DNA of 64,000 bases from Solea solea (lineage: Eukaryota > Chordata > Actinopteri > Pleuronectiformes > Soleidae). Positions 1 to 12,000 of this stretch are shown piece by piece. The first letter of the stretch is position 1; the number at the start of each line of letters is the position of its first letter. The notes under the pieces are model-generated. The model worked only from the letters and a program-made list of their open reading frames with translations. It made no database searches and was not told the DNA's origin. The translations under genes were made by a program, and so were the position numbers. The DNA lies in NCBI RefSeq assembly GCF_958295425.1, contig NC_081140.1:10997433-11061432 (forward strand), given 5' to 3'.

Positions 1-659
1 CTGCACACTAATGCATCACAGTTAAAAGCATAGAATCAAGATGAACTGAAATGGAAAGTGGAAAAGTCAGCAGATATTACTGTGACAGCTCGGGCTGTTT
101 TTTTTTTTTTAGCCACAGCAGGTGATGTTGAACTCAATGTCTGTGAACGCAGAGCAGCACATCAGGAAGCTCGTGATTATGTTTATGATGCTTTTCTTCT
201 ACAAGTGTCTCGGTGGCCAAGTTCAGTTCATATTAGTTTGCCAGCACCCGTCTCCTTTAGAAAACCCAGACATGATCTCACTCCATGTTGAAGCACTGTC
301 ACACATATATACTCACTATGTAAATCACAGTACAACACTGATACAGTACAACATAAATAAAAGCAACAGCAACCTACGTATGTGACAATGAGAGTATGCT
401 TCAGCTTATTCTGTGTCTGGCTCAGAATGATGCGTGTCGGGTTCAGGTCAGGCTCAGTCAGTATTCTCTCAGGCTTGGTTAGACAGAAACATGCGACCCG
501 AGCCACTCTAACTCAAGGAAAGGCATGTAATATTAGAGATATATTCAAAATGTACAGGGTTAAAACTGCACAAACAAGGCCACTGAAGCCATGTCACCAA
601 GCAGTACAATTCAGCTCAGTTCATTTGTAATGCAATTATTTGCATTTCCATTGTCAAAT

Positions 660-830
660 GTTGAGGGGGTACAAAAATAGTTCACTCCCTGTTTTGGCAT
701 CCTTCCGTTGGGGTACCAAGCACACTGGTACTCCTCCTACAGGGTGGAGCTATAGACGCACTGCAGGCCGTTGATTTGTTGACCAGAGAATCTCACTTAC
801 TTGAGATGGTAGGGGAAAAACAGCACTGTT
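660..830. repeat. Possible MITE-like remnant
   Basis: The block combines a GGTACCA-type start, a 'gtggagcta' stretch and a 'ccgttgatttgttgaccagagaatc' type stretch. This combination resembles a common short non-autonomous DNA transposon of fish genomes. The terminal repeats are not clear and the family is from memory, so this is a weak call. Confidence 0.3.
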
Positions 831-2978
831 TTTACTTCAGCCTTCTCTCAAACAAAGCTTGTCCTTTAAAGATAAGATAAAATGGTCCTCTATTTGTCCC
901 CGCAGTGGGTAAATTTACAATTGACTTTTCTTGTGATAAACAGCTACATCAAGAAGAAACAACATGGAAAGCTGAATGTCCTCTGTTGTCTTCGAAGGGG
1001 GCATTTTAGGTCACATGAGTGATTCATTGCTTAAAAGCTAAATTAGCTGAAGTACTCCAGGGTCAGAAATGTGATATTTACCTTAAATTGCTAGTACTGT
1101 ATGCTTTACAGTAACCACTTTATTTAGTTTTTTTTAAAGCTGCACACTCTCCAGGACAGTAACACCCCTGACAACTGCAATTACTACTTTTCAACAGAGG
1201 AAAGAGTGTTTAAACCAACTCTAATTCCATATGTGGAATTGGTTGAGAATTCCCTGAGGAATGGACTTGTATTGATCTAGAAGGTGCTGCTGATGAATGG
1301 CTTTTCCATTAGTTGTGAGATTGATCCAAGATTGTGTTCATCTCCTCAGTGGTGATGGCACAGCAGGGGTGAAGGTAATATGAAGAGCTCAATTTCAAAG
1401 GAGTGAAATAGGATTAGAAAAATAAACACCATCTCACCCCCAGCTCTATACAGGTATAGCACAAATAATACAACATAGATATAATACATACTGTGTTTTT
1501 TAATTAAAGGTGGTTGAATTTTTAATGTTTGTAAATATATTTCAGTAATTGATGAAGTGAGTTAAAGCTTGAGGTTGCAGATGAGCTCATGGCAGGAGTT
1601 AGCACTGTGATATATCTGGTGTGTGCATATATGTGTTGAATAGTCGAAGTGTTGTTTTGTTTATCCTGCTTGTCTTGTTACACCAACCAAGAAAAATGGT
1701 TTCCCTATGGGGACACGAAGGTACCTACAACTACTACTGCACAAGCTCAGAACCAGTTCAGTCACCGTGGGAGCTAACCAATTACTTTAACAGTCGCCTC
1801 CAACCCTGGTTTCTGTGCGTCACCTTATCCCATAGAGACTCTTGGGAGATGGTCCACAGTAGATGAGGTCCTGGCTCCCTGAGTTTGTAGCAGGACAGAT
1901 TTATCATGTTCATGTTCATAGATTGTTGTTCTCCTAGCATCGATGATAGTGGAGTTATGTAGCGCTGAAAACTGAGCTGAGACAGAGCACTTACATTTAT
2001 TAACAATTGTTTCTACGCCAAATCAAATGTGCTGTGATGTATAACTGCTGAAAAGCATCTGGGCTTGACTTTTTCCAACCATAGCAGCAAACTGACTTCC
2101 TGTTTGTGCTGCACCTCTGTCCTCCAGTTCAGATGTTGATTTTTATCACGCGGATGAGCATTGTGGCGTTTCCCATGACCGATGACAACAGACGGAGAGA
2201 CACAAACAAACCAATATGGAAATGGCTGCATTTATTCAAGTCCAGATAATGACGCGGTCCATTGTCGTGCATTGTTTACAGTGACACATGCACGCACATG
2301 CAGGGATAATACTGCTGATGGAGCCTGCAGCAGAATACTGTGTTTAGAGAGCAAACAAAAACACTTACTCTATAAACGCACACATACACGTGCCCACAGT
2401 CAAACACACTTGTATGTGCTGTAATCAAACAAATTCACAGATGCAAGAATTTCCTATCGTTCCAGCTGTTACACCTCAGCCTGCTGGTTCTCCTTTTCCT
2501 TCTGATTCCAATCTCCACTCACCTCCCCCATCTTGTTCATCCATCCATTTGATTTGGTGCTGCCAATGGGGGTTGGGTTAAGTGAAAACTATTACTTTTA
2601 CACAACTATATTAGCAAATATGGGCTTATAACTTGCAAATACTGTAATGTTGACATCTGTTTGTACTGTATTTGCACAAAATGCACAACATACTGTGTCC
2701 TGAAAGGGAAATCAGTGTACCAATTACAAAATGAAGTGCAAAAGAGTGGCCCACTTTCAACAGCAGGATTTATCATTCTACAACAGAGGGGGACAGAGCT
2801 CACAAATATGTCTCCTGTAATGACTTTCTGTGTATGTTAGAAAAAAGAAAATCCTGGAGAGAATATTTTTGCTGCATGGAATTATTGGTGGAGGAAGAAA
2901 GGAGGGAAGCTTCAAAGATAAAGACAGGTGAGAAAACGGTGTGAGAGGATGAGTGAGACAGGTAGAGTGGGAGCTAAA

Positions 2979-3001
2979 GAGAGAGAGAGAGAGAGAGAGA
3001 G
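2979..3001. repeat. (GA)n microsatellite
   Basis: About eleven uninterrupted GA units are followed by further purine-rich DNA to about 3052. Confidence 0.9.
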
Positions 3002-3453
3002 GGTGAGACGGAGACTGAAACAGTGGGAGTGGGAAAGAGAGAGAGAGAAAGCTTGAGTATGTGTTGCACCACATGCTTCTCAGTTCCCTGAAGCAGAGCT
3101 GTCGGCAAAGAGGCTGCCCTGCTGAGAAAAAAACAGAAACAACAGGAACAAGTAAAAAAGAGCAATGCATCCAGATGCTGGATGGAGAACAAATATCACA
3201 GCGTGAGGGAGAAGAGGGAAAAGATGAGAAACTGGGGCACAAGCATATTATTGACTTGCATCAACATCACTATGGACCTAGAGGAAGTGGGAGTCGAGGA
3301 AGAGCAAAGCCAACAGAAGTAGTGACAAGACTGAAAAAAGCGCTGACGGCAGGCGTGTGAAGGTGCATCCTACCTGGACCGGAGAGAGACTCCTCACCTT
3401 CTCTTCCTAGTTTCCTCCTGTCTCCCTGTCCTCCTGTCTCATATCAGTTCTCT

Positions 3454-3545
3454 GACCCGGTCTCCTCCTCCTCCCTCTCCCTCTCTCTCTCTCACTCTCA
3501 CACTCTCTCTCTCTCTCTCACACGCATACTACTGCTCGCTCTCTC
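3454..3545. repeat. CT-rich low-complexity tract upstream of kcnab1 exon 1
   Basis: Runs of CTC and TCTC interrupted by CACACTC fill this interval. It ends in a TTCTTACAG sequence (3546-3554) that could serve as a 3' splice site or simply lie within the promoter-proximal pyrimidine tract. GAGA/CTCT tracts are frequent near vertebrate promoters, but no TATA box is evident. Confidence 0.6.
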
Positions 3546-3771
3546 TTCTTACAGTCAGACCAGGGAAGCACAGTGCCTGGGTTGCATCTCCATCTCTCTC
3601 CGTCTGTTTCGCTCCTCCGTTTCTCCACACTCTCTCCACCTCCTCTGATTGTGAGTCTGCAGCTGAAATCCTGTTAGGAGAACAGGACACAGGAGAGAGA
3701 ACACCAGAGGGGCATACATTCTTTTGAGATCCCTCAAAGAACTGACGGGTTTTTGTTCTTTTTGGCCTTTG

Positions 3772-4000
3772 ATGAGTGACCTAATCTGCTGCTTCTCTTC
3801 CCCAAGAAAAGACTTGAGTTGAAGACTTGATGTGAGAGCAAGAACACAGAGAAAGAGCTCTTTCGCAGCTTGATTTTTCTTCACAGAACCAAGTGAAGAG
3901 AGAAACCTAATCCTTTTTAAAAAAAGAACTTCAAAAGGAACAGAAGAGCGTTTGTGCAGACTTTGACTAAAAGAACGAGATGCTGAGAGAGAGATTTTGA
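3772..4000 (+). promoter_or_regulatory. kcnab1: Three upstream AUGs in the presumed kcnab1 leader
   Basis: Three short frames precede the kcnab1 start. One runs 3772-3822 (16 codons plus stop). One at 3830-3835 is a minimal start-stop (ATG TGA). One at 3980-4000 encodes six residues. All end before the main ATG at 4110. If transcription starts upstream of them, they could dampen translation of the Kv-beta-1.1 transcript. The transcription start site cannot be read from sequence alone, so inclusion in the mRNA is inferred. Confidence 0.4.
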
Positions 4001-4109
4001 ACACGCGCTTTTTGTGACTTCAGCGCTCCTTTTACAGGCTGGTTCCGCTCCCTCTGTCCCATCTGTACTTCTGTGTGCCAGGCTCTGCTCCCTCTTCTGA
4101 AGCTCAGCC

Positions 4110-4318
4110 ATGCAGGTGTCCATCGCCTGCACGGACCACAACCTCAAGAGAGGCAATGGAGACCACAGCAAGCAAAGCGCCACCAGCCCCAACGTGGTGA
4201 ACCAAGCCAAGGCCAAGTTCCGCACTGTGGCCATCATTGCTCGCAGCTTCGGCTCCTTCACCCCACGCCACATCTCACTCAAGGAGTCAACGGGGAAACA
4301 CACGGGCATGAAGTACAG
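4110..4318 (+). CDS. kcnab1: kcnab1 coding exon 1 (Kv-beta-1.1 inactivation peptide)
   Basis: Encodes residues 1-70, opening [13 protein letters not shown], the ball peptide known from mammalian Kv-beta-1.1, where Cys7 confers redox-sensitive inactivation. The ATG has G at -3 (GCC ATG C). A clear donor, AG|GTGAAT, follows Lys-Tyr and splits Arg70. Compared with the mammalian form, a three-residue stretch after 'NG' and one His of the 'QHH' motif are missing. The motif [10 protein letters not shown] is intact. Confidence 0.96.
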
Positions 4319-7300
4319 GTGAATCTGCTGGGATTATTGTCCATGTTTGTCTTTTACACCTTTTTAGGGTTAAAAGTTAGTTAGCAAGATAGAAAATCTT
4401 TGAAATAAGTGCACTTCCCTCTGTGGTGATTGTTATTTAATAATGACATCATTCTGAAAAGCACAATTAAACCTCACACTTTCAACAATAAATTGCATCT
4501 TAAAGCTGAATCTGCATCTTAAAAATCACACAATTAATGAACACAAAGCATATTGTACTTGCATTAACAGAAAAACAAAAGTCAGACCAAACTGAAGAGC
4601 CATCAAGGCCAATAAAAGTATATAGGAGACAATCATTTCTCGTATGTACTCATGTATTAATAAATAAGTGCAAATAAGTGCAGTGTCCATCGCTTTCAGA
4701 TAAGTGCACTACGATGCCCCCGATACTGTCATTACTCACAGAAGTCCAGTGGTCCACTGTAAGAGGCAAGACCTGTGTTTGTCCAAGTGTCTTCAACCTT
4801 CATACGAGGAGTGAGCAATATAAAGTCAATACCTAATTGTGATCGTTTGCAGTTTGATTCGGGAGGTGATTTGTTTCATGTCAATCCTCAGATTATTACA
4901 TTAGATGCCAATGTACTGCAATGCAAGGATGTCAACGTGCAATACATTATAATAAAAAATAGAATGAAGTCAAAGTAGATAACATTACATCTTTTGCAAT
5001 TTTCCAATTGTGATTTTGACTTCAAAATGCTTAATTGTTCAGGCTTACTTCATTTCCTGTGTTGATTCCTGAGAGAATAGAGTTCATGATGCGTCGACCA
5101 ATGCTATTTCAATCATTTCTCATAGTCCATCTTCCTCTACAATGCTAATTTGTTGACGGGTACGTTTCGTGGGAGCTTCTTGCTGACACATTTCGTTATT
5201 TTTCCATAACTAACTAACACACTGTGGTAATCACTGGGTTCATTGGACAACTTTTAAGTAAGGTTTTTGACCTCTAGAGCTCCCCTCTAATACTTTTTAT
5301 TGCTGTCATATCGTGTAATTTCTTGTTCTTGCCTTTTTGGATTGAAATACAGAAGCAGCTCATTAAAACTGGTTATCACAACAAGAAAACCTGTCTGATT
5401 TATGAATAAGCGCTATTTGGTGTCTGCTACCTGCTGAGAGTTTACAGACAGTTTCTACACATCCTTCGTCTCTTCTCTCTGTCAGTCTCTCCTCGCTCCT
5501 TTTTCTCCGTCTCCCTACAGTTCATGTACACCTTTTCATTCTCCAGCATTTCTACACTGTGCGGTACAAATGTCACACCTCTCTGCCTATTTTTTCTTCT
5601 CCTCACACATACTCAGGCTCTCAGGTTCTGATGTTTTCAAATGCCATGAATGGAAGTGTACTTCTTTTTCTTCGGCTTCTCTCCCACACACCTAAACACT
5701 TCCCCCCCAGTTTTCTTTCCTCTCTGCCACTTTCTGAGGCTTGGTGAGACATCTCCGCAGTGTGGGCAGATTGTCTGAGTCGGATTTGACCTCAGCAGTG
5801 CTGCTGCTCAGCTGACTGAGCTGTGTCTTGGACTCTCATCGCCTCAAGCTGTGAATCTTCTGTAAAATACAGTGGCGTTACTTTTCTTTCCAAGCTCTGC
5901 AGATCACTGTCAATGGAGACTGTGTTGTGTGCTCAGCGAGTGCATGAAGATGGGGTTTGCAGAGCAGAGACAGTGACAGAGTACAGGCTGAGGGAAGCAC
6001 TTATTGTTAATAATGTGTTAAATAAAACCACTTGATTAAAACGCTCCTCGGTGTCAGAGCAGACAATATCAGCCCTAAATGTGGTAGCAGTTTTGCTGAT
6101 GGTACATTTTAAAGCTGTTATTGAACTTTCATGTGCTGCACAGTGGCTCGTAACAAATTAAACTTCAGTGATGGTTTATTTTGATAGACAATTGTTGAGT
6201 CTCTACTAGTGATCAACAGGTATTCAGTATCAGGTCAACAGATGATCAGTTGACAGTTATTCAGCTGACAAGTGTCATACAATTAAATAACTGCTGTGCT
6301 TCACATGTTTCTAACCCTTATCCTATAAAAAAGTGCCTATAAAAATGATCATTACTGTTAAGGACTCCTTAAATGACATTGTCTAGACAATATGTAATGT
6401 CAGTGGGACATGATGTTTAATGAGCAGTAATGAGAGCTGGTAGACAGGTGAGCAGCGGACTGTTTGTGGCTTGGTGCCACGTCATGTTGCTTTGGAAAAA
6501 CAGATGGGCTCAGGTGTATTTGTCAAAATAATGGATGCTGGAAGAGAAAATGACAACTGCTTCACTTTGAGATTCATAAGACACTTCCATTGTGATTGGT
6601 GCCTTTTGAAATGGACGTTTCAAAGGCAAGCTTGAGCTTATTATGTTAAAAGCACATTGTCAAGGTTCTCATTTTAATTTAATTTCAGTAGAACTAGAGG
6701 CATAGAAAAAAAGGCATCCTCTTGTTTGTATCTCTATACATTGATGACCTTCTGCCAGAGTTGTTAATCCATGCTGATGTGTCAGTATTGATCGTAGGAC
6801 ACTGGCTTCATGAAGGTTTGTGCTGATCAGTGTGTCATGACTGTGACAGATGACAGGCAGTAACAGAATCTCTTGACAGGCGTGGATGGATGAGATTATT
6901 GAGTGAACTGACTTGGAAACACATGAATGGTGGGTCACAGTCACTGCAACCACATTAGTATTTATGGAACTAAGTTGATAAACAATATGCAAATTCTGAA
7001 AAATATTTCCCCTGGTCTTGATACTAGCATGAGAATTTCAGTTGAGCTTGTGGTTTGAGAAGTAATTTGCCTGCTGCCTGATGAGTATTTTCATGTCATG
7101 CCGCAGCTAAATGTACATTTATGGGAATATTTGCTGCTATGTGATAGCCAGGGTCGTAATATTGTTCAATTGTAATGGTAAATCAGATTAAATACTTGAC
7201 TCTTTAACCTGTAGAAGCAGTTATTTTAAAACTATGTCTTGGGAAGTGAGCTGGGTTTGAGCGACTGGGTGAATATATCGAGTATTGATCACTGGCCAGA

Positions 7301-8223
7301 GACTTCACTCCTCATTACATGGTCCAACACTTACACGGCATGGCAGTGGTTCACTCATTTTCAATCAATAGATTTCATTATATTGTATGTTTCCCGTAGC
7401 AGCTTCTTCTTCCAAATGGGTTCATGACGAGCGCGCTCTCAAAGTTCACAGCGTGCATTCCATAGGCGCATCGCAGTAGATTGACGTGCCTCTTTTAGCC
7501 TATTTATCTAGTTTAGGTAAATTATACTTGGAAACTGCATTGTTTGTGATTAAAATCATCCCAATCAAACCCCATTCATGTATGATTTTTTTTAACTACT
7601 TCCATGGAGCGCAGACCAGCAGTGTGACGTATAATTACGTGCCCCAGAGCATGTCATTATGACGGACATTTGTACTTAGCTACTAATAACAAACCAACAA
7701 ACAATGTGGATTTTCTTTGGTTATTGTATTGGGGAAAGTAGAGAGAAGAGGTTAAAGGGGAAGCGGTCAGAACCATGGACAGTGCTCGACCGAAATGCCA
7801 TAATGGTGAAAACAATGTACCTGAGCCAGAGCAGAGGAGCTGTTTAATGTTGCTGTGGTGCTGAACTAACCACTTAAAAAATTGAACATGTCGCATAGGA
7901 AGTCAACTCCCAGTGGTGAAGGTGGCATACTCAGCAGGACGATGGATTTGATGCTTGTGCTTTTAGCAACATTATGCAAATACGGCAAATGGCTTACTTC
8001 AGGTCCGCTGGCTGTCCTTTTGCATCCACTTGAAAACCAAAATACTGTTGTTATGCTGCAGGTGGCTTATTGGAAAAGCTTGCTCAACCCTGAAGTGAAC
8101 CCAAGGTTGAACACACCATCTGCTCTGGCACCGTAGGTGAGAGCATGATAATAGAAGATGTGCTTTTCTCTTGGTGTGTAAAATTATTTCATTTCTTGTG
8201 CTTGTTTCAGGCAGCGACCATCA

Positions 8224-8279
<56 letters not shown>

Positions 8280-9012
8280 GGACAAGTAGAAATCATTGAA
8301 ATTTTTATACATTCTAATGGCAGCAGTGTCGAGAGCCAGTGTTGGCAGTGGGGTAGAGAGCTGGGTTTGTGCATGAGGAGATGGGTGGGAGTGGCGGATG
8401 CATCACTGCACACATGTGAATGCAGTGATAAAATATTGGTTTATGGTGGATTTACAGAGCCATAGTTTTCAAGTCATTCTGACTGCAGCAGAAACAACAG
8501 AGCTTGTTGGTCTGAAACTTTTAAAATTACATTAACGTTACAAACAATGCATCAAGACTCTCGACTGATGCAGTGTGGTGAGAGATTATTCAATTGATAA
8601 TGATCTTCTTAAATTCCAGACTTGGTAAATAACATTTGCATCAATCAGTCAGTCAGATTGGAGTCTTCATGCTATAATGTGTCTATACTGTATGTGTTTG
8701 TATAGACTGGGCCAAGAGAGTGCTTCCTGCGTCTGCATGTGTAGCACTGATGCAGCTTTGAATCAGTCTGAGTTTGTGGTTTGGCAGCACTGGTGAGATC
8801 TTTGTGTTGTCTCCTATTTAGGGTTGTTAATGCATACTTGCTTTATTGAGGGATGGTGAAAGAGAGAAGGATAAAGTACAGATGTAAAAAGAGGAGAGGA
8901 GAAGGGGGTAGGTATAACAGATGAAACAGCAGGTAGGTATAACAGAACTATCAGGGGATCTCATGAGACTATACTTGACTTCATATCACACCTATTAATA
9001 AGTCACTTCTCT

Positions 9013-9081
<69 letters not shown>

Positions 9082-12000
9082 CAATCCCCCACAGAAATGT
9101 GTGAAACATTAAAATTCTGTACGTACTCTGGGTGCACACATTATAGGGTTCATTATTTTCTCTCTGACATACGTCACTAGCTTCTTTAACTCTTCAGCAT
9201 TTTTTTCCATCCGTCTCTGTGAAAAAAAACAAATAAATAAGCATGTTTTGTTGAGGTGTTAAAGATAATAGTTTCCGAGAAGCGTCATAATGCAGGCATG
9301 GGTGATTTTGCAGTGATGGCATAGTAAGTAGTAGCCAAGTATCGTTACTTTTTTTCCAGTTGCTGAAGGCTGCAGCTTGACTATAGAAGCATTAGTTTTG
9401 TAAATCATGAAACCAGTGAAGATGTACATGTGGAGTCAGCTTCACTACAGCATATACAAGCCAAAATGGACATTTCTAGGATGACACATGTGCTGAAGGC
9501 GTTTCCTTATAAATCTGTTTTTAATGATGTTGTCTTACAAAGTCGTTTTCCTCCCTCTTTGGTGAGGCATTGCGGTGTGTCTTGGTGTTTGACCTCACTT
9601 ATCAGAGGAATAATATGATCATACTTGCACGTGTCCTGCATATGGACAGTCAAATAAAAAATAAACTGCTCATGAAAAAAGAGAAACATTAACATTACTA
9701 CGCATGTCTATCTTGTCTGGGGCTGCATGTGAGATCATTCGCCTGAACAAACATGATCATTTGTTTTATAGTCAGATATTTATAGCAGCTTTTTCTCAAC
9801 TAAAAAGGGATAAAATGTGAAAGAAAATGATTAATAAAGGAAAGAATTCTTATAGTGACTGCTGGCCAGGCTCCAAACCACTACACAATAAATATCCTAA
9901 ACGAACACATTATCTATGCTTGTTGCTATGGTAATTATGTGCTTGACTCTGTAGTGCCATCACTCAATTTAGAAACTTTTAAACTGGGCCTGCAATGATT
10001 TGTCGACGTAATTTGCGACGTTACATCTGACAAACCACGTTCAATAACTGCAATATATTAAGTTAAGTTATGCTAACAAGCCTTTGTATAAGCACACAAA
10101 CATTCTTAGTGGTTATAAATAAGACGGACAGTGGTAGCAGAGCAGCATATTTTTTTGCGAGAAGCTGATTTGTCTGCAAATAAATACCATAAGCTGGGTT
10201 CATGTGTGTTGGGGTAACCCTGAATTTTACACCACTTAGGGCGATTTATTAGTTTCATCTGTGCTACTTAACTACAGTCTTTGAGCAAAAGAATTAAATA
10301 TGAACCCATGTCTCCTTCCCTCCACATATTTAATTGAATATTAGAAGAATTAGAACTCTGATGAGTAATACATCGTTGAAATTACCAGACAGTCCATTAC
10401 ACCTAACCACTGTGTTGTACATAAATAACAGATCACTGAATTTTGCTATTGACCAATTACAATCAATTGCTCAACCATACCATGTAATAAGTCATGTTTG
10501 CTAATGATGCGTCAAGTGCAGTGAATTATAGCAGTAGCTGTTTTCTTCATTTTTTTTATTCGTGTTAATGAAGTTACTAGTGTTTATTCTGAACAAACAG
10601 AAATAATCCTGAGTACGTTGCAGCCCTGAACTGTCCAATCGGCCTATGTCAGCTGAGATTGGTACGGCTCCCCCCGCGACCCTCAGAAGCCTGATAATCA
10701 GGCTTCTGCAGAGCTTGTTGATGAGCTGACCATTTGAATCAGGTGTGTTGAGCAGGGAAACATCTAAAACATGCAGGCCAGGATTGGGCAACACTGCCTA
10801 TCCTATTACCCCAACCATAACCACTTCAACTAAATTCCTGACCACAAGCCTAACCCCTAACTCTCATTTGAACATGAACTTAACTGCAGCCTAATCGAAG
10901 CTCAATTCTACCCTCACTTCAAAAACCCAAGTCTTGACTCTCAAAAATCTGCTTGACGTTATGAGGACCTAATCAATCATCCTCACATCATCAGCATATA
11001 ATGACAACAAAAGTCTTGAACCATAGTTGCCCTCATAACCTAGTAGACATATACATACACTGTCACTCACAGAGTTACTTGCTTATGTAATTAAATACTT
11101 TTGGTAAGAATAGAAAACACAAGTTTGGGTTGGATGGGAAACTCACTGTGTGCAGGTGTAAAATAGCTTTGTTAGCTTTAGAAGAAGATAATGGTAGTTC
11201 CCTGAAGTCTTTTATCATTATGAACACAGTTTGTTGATGAAACGATCACAATATCAATTTTATACTGGGAAGTGGAACAGTGGACTCCTGCTTGAGTATT
11301 GATTAAAGGAGTGTAAGAAATAACAAGAGGGGAGACGGATGGGGAGTGTGTCAAATCTAAGAAAGATTACACTGTTAAATCCCTACAAGGTCTATTGCAT
11401 TGAACTCTTTTGCAAATAACAAGCAGCCATTGTTGCTGATCATCTGTCGGTTTTACTGTGAAATGTCGCAGTGCCCTATAGCTGAATTAAATGTTGGACT
11501 CCATCTGTGGCAGCTGGCTATGAACTTGTTTGTCCATTTATTTGCTGCTGTTGTGACCGCAAGAAACGAAAATTCTTCAGGTTGTTGATTTGATCCCAGT
11601 AGCACTGTAAGAGTTTTCTCTGAAGTCTCTGAAGTTGAGAAAGTGCTTTCTTTATCGCACCAACACTTGCTTTTTATTTAGGAGGTGGTAGGACGGCTTG
11701 TCAAATTTGTTTTGTGCAACTTGTGGAGGGAGATGGGTTTGAATGGAGCTGAAAACAAAAAAAAAACTGGAAAGAAAAGGTCAATAAACTGAAATGGCAA
11801 CTAAACCACATATTCACGTAATCTTACCATTTTGTGTGTCGTGGTGTAATAGGACCCAAACTACCCTGGGACCTCGAACGTCACACTGAATTGCAGTTTG
11901 AATGACCTTTAATGAAAACAGTCTTCAGCAGATTAAATGGAGCAGCAGAGTGTGGCAGCGTGTTCACACAGTTCAGTCTTTGGGCAGCGCAGAGATGGGT

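Larger units (their letters stand above)
1..3550. other. Upstream intergenic DNA, no gene recognised
   Basis: No exon of a known protein could be read on either strand. The stretch holds a possible MITE-like remnant (about 660-830), a GA microsatellite (2979-3001) and, close to kcnab1 exon 1, purine-rich then pyrimidine-rich DNA. The longest open frames here (for example 2778-3242 minus and 3061-3360 plus) lie over these low-complexity tracts and have biased composition, so I do not treat them as genes. Further alternative first exons of kcnab1 could lie upstream of the window; none is visible here. Confidence 0.6.

Noticed and set aside
2778..3242. 154-residue minus-strand open frame
   Set aside because: It covers GA/CT low-complexity DNA; the product is Ser/Leu/Pro-rich with LSLSLSL runs and has no recognisable domain.
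3061..3360. 99-residue plus-strand frame just upstream of kcnab1
   Set aside because: I tested whether it could be an alternative first exon. It ends in a stop with no phase-2 donor joining NLGKSG, and does not resemble the Kv-beta-1.2 or 1.3 N-termini.
3555..4004. 149-residue minus-strand frame opposite the kcnab1 leader
   Set aside because: It is antisense to the leader, has no family resemblance and biased composition; most likely chance.
3917..4309. 130-residue minus-strand frame over kcnab1 exon 1
   Set aside because: It is the antisense shadow of a real coding exon.
6430..6460. Possible alternative first-exon donor (GACAG|GTGAGC) in intron 1
   Set aside because: The upstream frame that would join exon 2 in phase contains a stop a few codons before the site.
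8207..8465. Frames with Thr-His or Cys-Val repeats
   Set aside because: They are translations of the CA microsatellite; the same applies at 24688-24909, 32712-33083 and 36533-36871.
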